The notes below the pieces were generated by a model, which was given only the letters and a program-made list of their open reading frames with translations, had not been told where the DNA came from and did not search any database. A stretch of DNA of 64,000 nucleotides from Camarhynchus parvulus (lineage: Eukaryota > Chordata > Aves > Passeriformes > Thraupidae), in contig NC_044571.1 in assembly GCF_901933205.1 (NCBI RefSeq), positions 58,713,994 through 58,777,993 on the forward strand, given 5' to 3'. Of this stretch, positions 26,309 through 38,037 are shown one piece after another. The position numbers and the translations under genes were made by a program. Each line of letters begins with the position of its first letter. Position 1 is the first letter of the stretch.

Positions 26309-28466
26309 GAATTCTATATAAAGGATCCTTTTTTGTGCATTTCACACTTCCAACAGATATGCCATGAGAAAAAAAAAAAAAAACAGCACTTAAAGAGATT
26401 TAAAAAAAAATACTATTTGAATTAGTCATAGATATTGCTGAAAAAAAACCCAAACAAAACAACAAAAGCCAAGAGAATTATTTTTTATTATAAGTTGCTT
26501 CCTAAATTGCATCTTAAATACTACCCACAAAATTAGTTTCATCCTTCTTTTTTGTTGAGTTTTCTGAGGATGCCACTTAATTAATAGCTTGCTATAAGTC
26601 TCCTTTATGTTGAGGATTCTGTTAGTTCTTTAATAATGTCCTTTATTTTGAACTTAAAAGGCTAAGGTGACCTTCTATTGAAAATCAAGGAAGTTCTGCT
26701 TATTTGAAAAGGACAGAGAGGAAAAAAACTCAAATTGCACTATAAATTTAGGAGGTTATGAATAACAGTAACAAAACCTGCATGGTTGTTCAGGTCTTTC
26801 TTTCAAATATATTATTCCAATTTTTTTTTACTTCAAATCATTAAGACCCACCAGATGAGACAGGGAAAGAAGGAATTTTTAAGGAAAAGTCAGGGCATCC
26901 CTTAAAGGTCTGCCTAGATGTCTACGTATTTCAACTGGAAGAGAATAAATAATTGACACTCATAATAAATACATTGAAATACAAGACTTTGACCTGTAAT
27001 TCATTAGAAATTATATTATGATAAGTGGCATCCACAACTAGCTCATATACCACCCAGACATGCAAATATTTTTACCTTACAAATTCCAAATGGGATGAAT
27101 TTTAATATGTAATATATGAAAAAAAGATTCAGAAAATCATAAGAAACTGATAATTCTTGCTGCTGTTGCTGACAAGAATGGGACTATGAGCATTTTACCC
27201 AAAAACATTAAAATCAAAATAGTCAGCAGCTATAAGCTAAAGAGATCCATTTTAAAATGACATATGAAACTTAAAATAGAAAACTTGAAGAGTATAAAGG
27301 AATTCAAGTTGTGAACACTAAGCTTTCTGTTATGAATATTAACAACCGATACATAAGCACATATAGAAACTGATGCAAGGCTTTGAAATTACTGCTTCTT
27401 TCTCTTTTATGTTAGCAGAAAAGATGTTGCTTTCATTCTCAATAGTTTAGAGATTCATCCAAAGGATAATGTTCAAGACTGCACACATCAGCATGTTGAT
27501 TATTTTTCCTGTGCAGAAATACATTATGTGGTTTATAGCATCATCCCTGCAATGTATGAGTACAGGGCACATTCTCATTTAGAACAGTGGAAGTTAATTT
27601 ATTTAAAAGTAATTGTCCTTACCTGTTTGTCTGAAAGAGCTCAAAATGATTTAACTGAACACTGTCAGTGACAGAATTATGCACCTTTTGCTGTTTCTGT
27701 AATTTGATGCATAAAGCATTTTCTAGATAATCCAGCATTTTCCAGATAATCCAGAAGGAATAATTGTCACAAAAAATTTGTGGCCAAAGACCAAACAAAT
27801 ATGTACAAAGTGAACATGAAAGTCACCTACCACATGTAACTTTACTGTGAGCAGCACAGCTGACATATAATGTTCTCAGCCAAATAAAAATTCCTTCCAA
27901 AAATGTTTCCTGTCCTCAGTAACGGGCAGACTTGAAAGCTTAGGCAAAAGCATAAAACAGGACAAACTACAAGTCAAGGCAAGTATACAGCCTCTCTCAG
28001 TGATCTATAATGTCGGTAATTCTGCAAGACAGAGATACCATCATGTTCAAGTAGCACTAAAAATATCATCTGGCGGATGAGGCACAAGAGAGACAATAAT
28101 GTGAGTGAGTCCTAGATTTGGCTTAGCATTCAGAACTTTTTTGGCTGAAGTCTTTTGAAAGTGTCCTCTGATTGTAAATGCTCCCCTCAAAGGCTGCCAA
28201 GAGCAGAAGCACTCCACATTAGCCAACAATAAAGTCCATCTCCTTGCACTTTTCTCATCTGAGGAAAAGAGAATGAGTCTTAATTTTTGTGGGTGTTTTT
28301 ACTGGGAAGTAGAAAGACATGATTAAACTTTGTGAAAATATGACATTTAAATACATCTAAAGAGTAATCAATATAATAAATGGCTACAGTTCATTACCCT
28401 TTGAGTTAATTAAGTTAATTTATTTCAAATCCCAGTGCCCTCTCTAACTCATTCTCTGCTAAGTAG
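26309..28466. other. AT-rich non-coding DNA, nothing recognised
   Basis: A 15-A run lies at 26,369-26,383. A short direct duplication of CAGATAATCCAG-type sequence lies at about 27,721-27,756. Nothing else assigned. Confidence 0.5.
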
Positions 28467-28735
28467 ATCCTGTAGCAATAGGACAAGGAGTTGTGGTGTT
28501 GAACTAAAAGGTGGTAGATTCAGATTAGATATGTTGAAGAAATTTTTACAGTGGGGAAACATTGGACTAGGTTGTCCAGAGGGTTTCTACATATCCCATC
28601 CATGAAAACATTGAGGATCAGATTGAATGGGACTCTGAGCAACCTGATCAAGTTGAAGATGTTCCTCCCAATTGCAGTATGGTGAGGACTAGATAAACTG
28701 TAAAGGTCTCTTCTAACCCAAACCACTCTATAGTT
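28467..28735 (+). mobile_element. CR1 LINE 3' UTR fragment
   Basis: The plus strand follows the CR1 3' UTR order: CTGTAGCAATAGGACAAGGAG, then GTAGATTCAGATTAGATATG, then GTTGTCCAGAGGGTTTC. It continues with ATTGAATGGGACTCTGAGCAA and ends with CTCTTCTAACCCAAACCACT followed by CTATAGTTTC, a degraded terminal unit. The wording differs from the element at 29,680-30,065, which suggests a different CR1 subfamily. No coding sequence remains. The ORF on the opposite strand here (28,520-28,726) is a shadow of the repeat. Confidence 0.92.
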
Positions 28736-29679
28736 TCCCTCTATGGTGAAATGTAGGCTGTACTGATGGATGTGAAACTATGACACTTGGTGTAGTTACT
28801 GAAAGTGATCATTACAGATGTGACCTAACTCCCCAAAGGCTGAATATTCCTGCAATAAATATACTTTGGGTCAGGCTCTGCCTGGATGGCTTCTTTAGCA
28901 TATAAAGATAATGTTTTCATAGATGACTGTTTATAATGTGCCCCCACAGTGTGTCCTCCAACAACACATGGATTCAGGTAAAATTCAAACAGTAGATGTA
29001 TGACAAAATAGTGCTCCAGTATTTATTTCACCTACCTACACGGAATGATTTAAAGTATACTAAACTTTTGACTTAAAAACTTCTTCATAGCAGAATAACA
29101 TTCTCAGAAGCTATCCAATCTTAAAGCTTCAGTATATATCTCCAAGTTAGTCATCAGATTGCAATTAGTGCAATTAGGCTCTATTGTGCCCATAGCTGGT
29201 GCTAATTTATGCTGCTTTAGAGAGTATAAAACCATGTCACTAATGTTTAATTAGAAGGGAAGGGTAGATAGGTGGAGATATTAAAGAATTACAGTGCCAT
29301 TAGCAGAATGGATGCATAGAAGTAAAAAAGATCATCTGCCACATCAGCAAGGCGGCATTTCACTGCACCTTAACAATCCTACTGACAACTCCAGAGACAC
29401 TGGGTCTAAAAAATGCATGCCAGAGGGATCACAGCAGGGTACCAACATTGCTGCCCTCACTCCTTTCAGACTTGGGACACACATGGTAATTAGGACTTCA
29501 GCACCATGATGCCATTAGTGTTAGGGGTAGGGTTCAGAGAGAGAGCCACAGAACCTAGAGCTCCAGGGAAAATGGGACTGGAAAAGGTATGGTAAGGAGA
29601 TCATGACAGGATTCCTACACTGTTATCTTCCCATCTAATATGGGTCATCAGTGGTGGTGGAATTAGCTGAAGTTATATG
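28736..29679. other. non-coding DNA, nothing recognised
   Basis: Lies between two CR1 ends. About 29,280-29,640 is less AT-rich and holds a 71-codon ORF with no recognisable product. Confidence 0.45.
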
Positions 29680-30065
29680 AAGATAGGATGAGATCACTTG
29701 ACTTGTTGACCATAGGCAGAGTCTGAAGGGAGATGAGTTTGCAGTCTGCAGTTTCCTCATGAGGGTAAGGGCTGGGGTAGGAGCCAATATCTCCTCATTG
29801 GTGATCAGAAAGAAAATATAAGTGAGTGGTCTGAAGCTGTGTAAGGGGAGATTTAGGGAAAGGTTCTTCATCCACAATGTGGCTGGGCGCTGGGAGACAT
29901 TCCCCAAAGAAAAGACTGTGGCACCAGACCTGCAAAATTTCAAGACACATTTGGACAGTGCTATCAGGCATGTGGCATCATTCTTGGGGTGATTCTTTAC
30001 AGGGCCAGGAACTGGACTTTGATGGTCTTTGGTGTGTCCCTTCCCATTCAGGTACTCTGATTCTA
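29680..30065 (+). mobile_element. CR1 LINE 3' UTR fragment
   Basis: Recognisable CR1 words occur in order: GATCACTTGACTTGTTGACC, CTGCAGTTTCCTCATGAGGG, GAAGCTGTGTAAGGGGAG, GGAAAGGTTCTTCATCCAC, GTGGCTGGGCGCTGGGAGAC, TTTGGACAGTGCTATCAGGC, and GGGCCAGGAACTGGACT. A degraded terminal CTCTGATTCTAG closes the copy. The 3' UTR is of the same general type as the element at 19,013-19,761. It is diverged and carries no functional coding sequence. Confidence 0.93.
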
Positions 30066-30925
30066 GGGTGCTAAATAAAACCCACTGTAGTTTTGATGGA
30101 TATTAGGTGGGCAAGTTTGCCCTTCCCACCTATTAGCATCAGAAGATCCAGACTGAAAATCTGTAGGATATCATTTGGTTCAGATTTAGACTACCCTTTT
30201 GAAAATAATTTCCCCAGTAGCAAAGTATTTTATAGACCATAAGTGACATCTTATTACCCAGTTCAGTCTGAAGAATATATATTTCATAGGTTGTTAATAT
30301 ATATCAACTAGATTTTCTTTCTGTATTAATATTCTGGATTTACTGTATTACTTGGCTGAAACAAAAACTCCAAATCTGTTGATTTCTACAAGTTGTAGCA
30401 ATGTTATTTCTAATCTTACGTATTTACAGCTTTGGCTCCTCTTTTATAGCAGCATCAATTCCTCACAGAGCAGCCCCCAATAACTAACTGGATTTGCAAG
30501 CTAACCAATGTATTTATGTAAGCAAAGAGAGCCAACTGCCTGTAGTCTGACAAATCATAAAAGGAACTGTGGCATGCTCTTATATTACAATAAAAAAACT
30601 TATCTATCAAATGGAAAATTGTAATGCTTGCTGATATTTCCAGCTAAAAGAAACAGTAGCACACCCCCTTGATCTCACCAGCCACTTTCTCTAAGTACCT
30701 ACGAAGCAAAATTACACACAGAACAGTGTGTGTGTGAAGTACTGCAATCAAGTCTTCTATGCATACATACCATCTTTTAGAAAATGCCCATTTGCAAATC
30801 ACTGATTTTCAGTCAAACAAAGATGAAATCTAAGGGACCTGACGTTTGTTACCAGCTGAATGAAATTTTCCAACTTACATATGTGACACAAGTGCCATTT
30901 GAATAAAAGAAGTTATGGCCTGAGA
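30066..30925. other. AT-rich non-coding DNA, nothing recognised
   Basis: Separates a CR1 fragment from the purine array. No family or exon recognised. Confidence 0.55.
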
Positions 30926-31100
30926 GGGAAGGGAAGGGAAGGGAAGGGAAGGGAAGGGAAGGGAAGGGAAGGGAAGGGAAGGGAAGGGAAGGGAAGGGAA
31001 GGGAAGGGAAGGGAAGGGAAGGGAAGGGAAGGGAAGGGAAGGGAAGGGAAGGGAAGGGAAGGGAAGGAAGGGAAGGGAAGGGAAGGGAAGGGAAGGGAAG
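30926..31100 (+). repeat. (GGGAA)n pentanucleotide microsatellite
   Basis: About 35 tandem copies of GGGAA with a single 1-bp contraction (GGAA) near 31,066. The plus strand is all purine. Runs of three G recur every five bases, so many windows fit the pattern of four G-triplets with 2-base loops expected for a G-quadruplex. The long ORFs through it on both strands are translations of the repeat. Confidence 0.98.
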
Positions 31101-31105
31101 AAACA

Positions 31106-31332
31106 GGAGGAGAGGAGAGGAGAGGAGAGGAGAGGAGAGGAGAGGAGAGGAGAGGAGAGGAGGAGAGGAGAGGAGAGGAGAGGAGAGGAGAGGAGAGGAG
31201 AGGAGAGGAGAGGAGAGAGGAGAGGAGAGGAGAGGAGAGAGGAGAGGAGAGGAGAGGAGAGGAGAGGAGAGGAGAGGAGAGGAGAGGAGAGGAGAGGAGA
31301 GGAGAGGAGAGGAGAGGAGAGGAGAGGAGAGG
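31106..31332 (+). repeat. (GGAGA)n pentanucleotide microsatellite
   Basis: About 45 copies of GGAGA, also purine-only, beginning 5 bp after the GGGAA array, across a short AAACA spacer. Phase slips occur near 31,160, 31,215 and 31,237. A purine-rich, non-periodic tail continues to about 31,393. The two arrays differ by one substitution per unit, so one may have arisen by a point change followed by expansion. Confidence 0.98.
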
Positions 31333-31393
31333 GTGAAGGCAAAGTGGGAGAATGAGAAAGAAGGAAAAGGAGAAGGAGAAGATAAGGAGAAGT

Positions 31394-34093
31394 CATAAAC
31401 AGGCCCTCAATCTCCTGTCCTATGAGGACGAGTGTCCAAGCACTTATTTGGGATTTAAAGCCCTAGATTTCATCTCCTGAGCAGTAATTCAACCTGTGTT
31501 TCTTGTGATTTTTTAATATCCAAACCTTACAATTTTAATTTTAGTTTAAGTTAATGAAGGCATTTTATGCTACAAAATTAATTGCCAACAAAAAAAGGAA
31601 AATACTATTTGGTTTTCAGAAGCCAGACTAGATTTCATGTTTTTGTTAGGGTTTTTTTATGTTTTCATTTAAATTAATCACAATGCTTTAAAATATCTAT
31701 GTAGGTACAATATTCTCAGCTGAAATTGTGCCATATGGGTGTGTGAAAAATAATTTTTTTCACAACAGATTTTAATAAAGAGCAAGATAAAAAAAATCCC
31801 TATGTAAAAACCATCAAATTGTGTACTTTGAACCTTGTCTTTTTGTCAACAAAAAAAGGAATTGTTCAGTGAAAAGATATTAATCCTACCCATTACCTTT
31901 TTTGCCTATGTTTAAGTATGAATTTCTGCGAAGAGCCATTATTTAAACACAAACCTTATTCATACTATGACAAAAAATGTGGAAAAAAAATCTGAGTTGA
32001 TTTATAGTTTTATTTTCATATTATAATTGAAGCTGTTTGTTTGTTTCTTTGTTTACTTTTTGGCACTTAATTCTGAATGCTGCAAACATGTTATATTACT
32101 TCCCATTTTCGTACTCTAGCAGCTTTAGAATGGCAGACTTATGGTTTCTGTCCAGCTAAGGTAAAGTACGCACAGCTGTATTCCTTATTGGAAAGAACCC
32201 TAAATTTAACACTAAAGCCTGTCAAAGTTTTCCCTTCTGTAGCTGGAGGATCTTTGATGACTGGCAAAATTACAAAGGTCTCACCTCTGTGCTGCTGTAT
32301 GCGCCTCTCTGTTACCCTGAGGTGGTTTTTCTTCCTGGAATGACTGCATAGACCAATTGCACATCACAAATGCAGTAAGGCTCACATCTTAACCCTGCTG
32401 GATGTGCACTTCACTTCTGCCACATGGTGTAATAAATCTTTTTTTTTTTTAATTGACATATTTTCTATGTTTGGTTTAAACAGGTTTTTCATAGCCTCTT
32501 GTTTTCTGATTGAGGCCTAAGATTCCCCGAGTTTGTTATATTCCCAAAGAAAGAGACGGATAGGGAAATTTAATTTACCAGTGTAGAGCAAAGCACTCTG
32601 GGGTGGCTCAATTGTCTTAACAGAACTTCTTTGCCCAGAGGATTTATTAATTTTTGTCAATGGCATAGCATGCTTTGTGCATGGAGGCCATTTAAATGAA
32701 AGTCTGGCATACCTGAAGCTGGTTTCAGCTTGAAATAATGATTTATATAGTAGCATTTATCCCATCTAAATTTGTCTGCCAAAAAGTTGAGCAAAAGCCC
32801 AAGATAATTTTCAAGATTTCTTCTAATGTTAATGAAAGAGACAGGTGCCTTCATAGGGCAATTATCCCTACCATCATTTTGGCCAGCTGTGTAGCACCCT
32901 TGGAAATTATGGTCTGTCTGTTGTCTGTGGAATTATTCTGGAAGGCTAGTTTTCCATTGGCGGCTAACTTAACATACACAGTGAATTGTTCTTTGCTTTA
33001 AAAATTCATTATACATATCTCAAGGTAGGATGTCTTATCTCTGGCTTGTTTCTAAGCAGAAAGTGTTGAAATGTTCATGTGCCCTAGGTGAGTTTTTTGG
33101 GGGTTGCTTTTGGTTTTTGATCCTGGCTTTAAATCAGCAGGAGAGTACACCTGTACACACCCAGCTGTATGGGTATATGTGTGCTCTTTACATATGAGTG
33201 ACTGCTTTGTTCTTATGCCTCTGAAGCCAGTTGAAGGACAAAGCACATACTGAAAGATTAAATAAACATGAGACTAGATATTGGGCTGCAGCAGGGCTGA
33301 GCTGGCACCAAAAGCCTCTAACAACCAGCTCATACCAAACATTGTGCTTTCATACAGGAGGAATCTCAGGAAATCTACAGCTGTCATGAAGTCTCTTTCA
33401 TCAACCCCAGCCTCTAGAAATGGAGAAGGTCTGAAACTGTCCATAAGCACAGTGTTTATGACTACCAAAACTGTCCACTAAAGCCATGCACAGCCAAGGT
33501 CTGCTCTGAGTTGTCTGCATATGTGCTGGGAGCTTGGATTGTGCAGCTGGTTATATTTGATGGAAAACAATATTGTATAAATGCCTAAATTCTAAATGAG
33601 CACTTTATCTGCTCTTAAAAAATAAATTTGATTTGCACTCAATTAATGACACAAGTGTGCTTCACTGAAAAGTATCCTAATCCAGTAAGTGTTGTGCTAT
33701 CTTCCATAAAAGTAAAATAAATATGTTTTCCTTGAGATGCTGAAGTAATAAAAAAGCAGCATATTCTCCAGTCAAATAATTTAAGTCTTTTAGGTCTTTT
33801 CTTGTCTCCCATGAGTTCTCTACTACTTTATCAAAGGAAAGAACAGAGAGAAAAAAATAACTCAGAAGAAAAGAAGAAAAGAATCATTGCTCACCAGCTT
33901 AGCAATTATAAAAAAAAAAGAAAAAAAGAAAAAAAGAGAGTATCAGATAAATTTTCTTATTGCTAACAGTAGCAAAAATCCCCAGAGGAAAGGATTTTAA
34001 TGCCATCCCTAGAAGAGAAAAAAAGCCTGAGCCAGCAGCTTGGTATTACAATACTTTTTAAGGTTTCTCTAGGGAAGCTAAGGAAGAGAAAAG
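31394..34093. other. non-coding DNA with a candidate conserved segment at about 32,500-33,010
   Basis: No repeats recognised. The interval about 32,500-33,010 is compact and free of long homopolymers and recognisable repeats. It reads like an ancient unique segment, with words such as TTTATTAATTTTTGTCAATGG and GGAGGCCATTTAAATGAAAG, but this is an impression, not a measurement. A-rich imperfect runs lie at about 33,910-33,937. Confidence 0.35.

Positions 34094-34126
<33 letters not shown>
34094..34126. repeat. (TA)n microsatellite
   Basis: A 33-bp run of alternating A and T with a single C at about 34,105. Low-complexity, self-complementary, and able to extrude as a cruciform. Confidence 0.95.
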
Positions 34127-36110
34127 GTGGTGGTGAAGAAGGCCTAGACTTTGATCTAATGCAAATTCTAGTTCAAGTTAAATAGTTAAATCTCCTCATT
34201 CTTTCATCCTGGAGAATTCCTGAGTACAAGTGTGCAAGAATAAAATATAGAAAAATTTAGAGCAAAACATGTTACACAAAAATATTGTCCCTTCAGGAGC
34301 CTTAGGGAGTCCTTGTGTTTCCAGAAGCAGAGCCTCTCCTGTGACTGCAGGTGCTAAATGGGGAAGGAAACACTATGAGCCCTTTCTCATTTGAAGAGTG
34401 TAACCTGCTTTCTGGTATGTTCTGGCAATCGCATGTTCCCTTTGAAAAAACAATAAAGCAAACTCCCCTTAATTCATGGTACATAAATTGCAAAATTGCC
34501 ACATCAACTGCCTTAGCGCAAGCAAAAATGCTGTGATTTTTGCCAGCAAAAATTGATGGTAGACAAACTACATTACCTCACAGCAAAACATGAAATTACT
34601 TAATTCTCAAAGTCTGTTCCTCTTCCTTGGTTATAAAAAGATGACCATATTAATGGAATTTATTCTGGTTCTGGTTCATAATAATTGAAGTGCAACATAT
34701 TTTAGATGCAGGAGCCAGGGGTTAGGCATATCTGTGAATTTGACTCCCCAAGTTTAAATATTCAGCACGCCAGATATGAAGGACAATAACCCCACAGTAA
34801 AGGCATTAACAATTAGAAATCTGCAGCTCTGAAGTACACAGAGATTCAATCAAAAGCTAGTTTCTCAAATACTTTTGAGGTGAGATGAGAAAAAGAAACA
34901 GGAATTTACAAGAAAGGAAGAAAACCTGTGAAGTTTAGCTATCCAGTTGCATTTTAGAGATGTAGAAAGTACTAAATATATGAAAAAGCTTTATGGGATA
35001 TTAGAGGATTATTTAGGTGTTTGCTTCCTGATGATAACATTGGTTATGACACTGAATCATTATAAATATATCGATGCAATAATATCACAAGATTGCCTGA
35101 TAAACACTGCAGAAATACTGTTTATGCTGTTGGATGCTGGGCAAGCAGCTTTTTCGTTAGCTGGAAATTAAAGCAAACTCCTCAAAATACAGGATCTTGA
35201 AGAAATTCAGGTGGAGATAAACAACGTTAAGATAAAGGAAATGAAAGAACCTGATTTAAGTTCAGAGGACAAACAAGCACATCCATACATAAACAAAAGT
35301 AGGCATGCAGTCACACTCAAGAGACTTAATAGATGAAACATGGAGGAGGGAAAATAAAAGGCTGCAGTTCAGTGAAGATCCTTAATTGATTAGAATGCCC
35401 ACAGCAGTAAGACACAACTGGAGGAATCAATTAAATATTACAGATGAGTTATGGCAAGCATAAAACTCTTAAATAATCAAGTGAAGGTAAAAAAAATAGA
35501 CAAATGAAACAGTTCCAAGATAATGAGATATACTAAAGATCTCCTTTTTGTGTCATGCACAGTCAAAAGTTTTCTTTCTCCACACATTGCAATTCTTGTA
35601 TTTAATGCTTCACTTCTTTGTGGAAATTAAAAGAGCACATTAAAACAACTGTGAATATTCAATATGACCATCACATTCAAGGGTGTCAGGAAGGGGTGTA
35701 CCATGTCTCTAGCTCAGTCTGCTGGTCGTGAGAGGAGGAAAAAAACTTTCAAGTGAAATATGGTTTAACAAATTTGCATAATAAGATTGCATATCACCCC
35801 CTCACACAGAAGCCATAAATTTCTTCAGGCTGGCTATAAGTTAACCTAACACAGTTATACACTAACCACTGACATTTTAGATAGAAGTAACTTGTTGCAA
35901 GCTTTAATAAACTCTCATGACCCTCAAAAGGGACAGGCAGGCATTTTTAACTGAGGCAGAGACTCAGTGGAGGTTGTAACCAAGTTGTTTAGAGACCCTA
36001 TAAGCCCCAGGTAATTTCACCATGTTGAAAAAGTGTTCTCAGGACTTGTGGAAGCCTATTTTGAAGAATATTGGTTTACATAAACTGCTGTAGGTACATT
36101 TGGGTTTAAC
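34127..36110. other. AT-rich non-coding DNA, nothing recognised
   Basis: No family or exon recognised. An AATAAA hexamer at about 35,905 sits in a GC-slightly-richer interval (35,680-36,030), but no LTR ends were found around it. Confidence 0.5.
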
Positions 36111-36156
36111 AGAATCTTAGAATATTTTGGATTGGAAAGGATTTCTGAAGTAAAAT
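36111..36156 (-). mobile_element. CR1-like 3' terminus, very short
   Basis: The string ACAGAATCTTAGAATATTTT, followed by GGATTGGAAAGGATTTCTGA, matches the inverted start of a CR1 tail. The usual form is CAGAATCATAGAATGGTTT, then GGTTGGAAAGGACC. Only about 45 bp is retained, so chance similarity is not excluded. Confidence 0.6.
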
Positions 36157-36886
36157 TGCACAAAGACAGGAATATATGTACAGTTATATTGTACTCTATT
36201 ATAGTACAATAATAAAATAGTTTAACCTGCAATATATTCCAAGGTTGTAATTTCACTTATCCCAGAGCATTTCAAATGTCGCAGTGAAATTACAAGACTT
36301 ACAGTAACTTACATTCATATATGATTTAGGATTTTGGGGTTTTTACCTTAGAAGATTGAAGAGCAACTTAGAAGCCATCTTCAGCTTTCTGTGAGTATTT
36401 ACTTCTCTGAGGAGAATACTTGAAAATGTTTTTAATATCATCATATAGCTGTTTAATCTTTAGCTGCAGTCAATCTGTATCTTCTGTTTAAAAAGCAGCA
36501 CACCACCAATGACAACGTTGAAAAGTCACACTGATCTTGATTTGTGTGAAGGTTCACCTCATTTCCAGCAATTTTAAATGAACACAAACTAAGGGGAAAA
36601 CAATTTTTAAGTTTCTGAAAGAAACTCTTAAATTGCACACACATAGTTTCTCAGGATGAAGGTCAAATGCACCATCTGAATACTGACCCCCAATGAGGTA
36701 AGTATGAAACTTTACCCTTTTACTTTTGTGACAGTGATGATGCTGCTGTCTGTGAGTAGACAGAACAAGAATCAAATATTATTTATAATTTTCTACTCCT
36801 TTGTGCTCATCAACACACCTCACAAACACAAAGAGTAGTCTATACATGTGGATCATTCGAGCAGATATGAGTGGGGGAGGAAAGCC
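36157..36886. other. AT-rich non-coding DNA, nothing recognised
   Basis: No repeat or exon assigned between two CR1 remnants. Confidence 0.5.
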
Positions 36887-37093
36887 GTCACTGTGAGGGT
36901 GATCAAACACGGGGACAAGCTGCCTGGAAAGGCTGGTTGTAGGAACATTTTCCTCAGAAAAAAACCCCTCAACCAGAATGGGCCCTGATCAACAAAGCCT
37001 AGCTGAACCCACTACCTTCTTTGGAACAAGAGTGAAAGTAGAACAGCTCTGTTGGCCCTTCCCAAACAAAATAATTCTGTAATTCTATGATTA
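36887..37093 (+). mobile_element. CR1 LINE 3' UTR fragment
   Basis: CR1 order is visible on the plus strand: GTCACTGTGAGGGTGATCAA, GGGACAAGCTGCCTGGAAAG, GGCCCTGATCAACAAAGCCT, CTGTTGGCCCTTCCCAAAC, then a terminal AATTCTGTAATTCTATGATT. The ending with both TCTGTAATTCT and CTATGATT units is typical of CR1. It is strongly diverged and non-coding. Confidence 0.85.
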
Positions 37094-37832
37094 TGTAAAT
37101 CATAAATCCTACTTAGTGTGAAAAATCTTCTGTACTGAGGAAAAAACCCAGCCTTCTCAAAAAAAAAAATGTTTTTCGGAAATCCTGCAAGAAGATGTAG
37201 CTCAAGGAAAAGGCAGTTTTCCAGGTGATCTGCTTCTAGATGTCTCCTCAGGTGTGATTTCTTCCAACTCCTGAAAAAGTACTGCAAGGAAAAGCTGTAA
37301 CCTTTTATGAATGACAACCATGCACTACATATGTGTACTGTCCTAAACAAGATCTTGTGAACAGTTTTCAACACCTTTCAGAAGTCTATTTTAGACAGGC
37401 ACTAGGATCCTTAGTAACCTGCCACTGGAATTATTTACCTGTCCCTTTATAGCTAATTGTTTTCACTTTCCTGACCCCAACGACTTTATTCCATGTACAA
37501 GACTCAGTAAAAACCTCAAAAAATAACTGAAAACCTCTATTTTCTACAATTCTAACTCAGAGCAGTACTATTCACACAAAAAGGTAGGAAAAGATGACTA
37601 CTTTCATGGATTTATGTCCCCATCTCAGGGTGAATACTGTTTCTTGATAATCAATAAATTCAGTTAACGCAGGCTTTTCCAGCTACTGAGGTAGCTGTGG
37701 ATCCAACCATTTTCTGAAGGTTTCTTTGGGAGAACTCAGATATTAAGGAGAAGAAGGAAACCATAAGGAAGTGTGTTAGAACTACTGAAGCATAATGAAT
37801 AGGTTGTGGTATTCTGATTGCATTTTTCCCAG
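37094..37832. other. non-coding DNA upstream of the exon-like segment
   Basis: No repeat or coding assignment. A 120-codon minus-strand ORF (37,012-37,374) overlaps the CR1 tail, shows no recognisable product, and is judged to be chance. Confidence 0.45.
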
Positions 37833-38037
37833 CCTGCAGAAAAATAGCAATGCCAAGGCTGTACTTTAAAATGGACAAGTGTGAAGTGATTGCCAAAACA
37901 ACCAAATCTGTCTATGATAGCAAATCATTGTTTGAAATTCCAGAGCAAATATTGCATCATGGTAGAAATTTTCATATTGCTGCTCTAGTACACATGGCAA
38001 TGAATTATTGTAAGATTCTGCAAGACAGACTTAAAAG
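37833..38037 (+). other. candidate internal exon (open frame bounded by splice-like sites), product unknown
   Basis: A 205-nt segment is open in one frame across its whole length (67 full codons). It is preceded by a pyrimidine tract and AG (ATTTTTCCCAG, ending at 37,832), with a branch-point-like CTGAT about 16-20 nt upstream. It is followed exactly by AAG|GTAAGT, a full match to the vertebrate donor consensus (GT at 38,038-38,039). Just beyond the donor the frame hits a stop. The encoded residues include MDKCEVIAKTTKSVYDSK and HIAALVHMAMNYC, a balanced, charged composition unlike the surrounding chance ORFs. I do not recognise the protein. A chance pairing of splice-like sites in 64 kb is quite possible, and no partner exon was identified, so this is a hypothesis only. 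Confidence 0.2.

Noticed and set aside
30926..31332. CRISPR-like or satellite array
   Set aside because: There are no spacers, only a 5-bp unit in direct tandem. It is an ordinary microsatellite in a vertebrate genome.
30875..31396. Overlapping ORFs of 173 and 145 codons on opposite strands
   Set aside because: They are direct translations of the GGGAA and GGAGA pentamer arrays. Each is a monotonous 5-residue periodic peptide and no coding signal exists outside the repeat.
37012..37374. 120-codon minus-strand ORF
   Set aside because: It overlaps the inverted tail of a CR1 copy and shows no recognisable domain. Chance is the simplest explanation.
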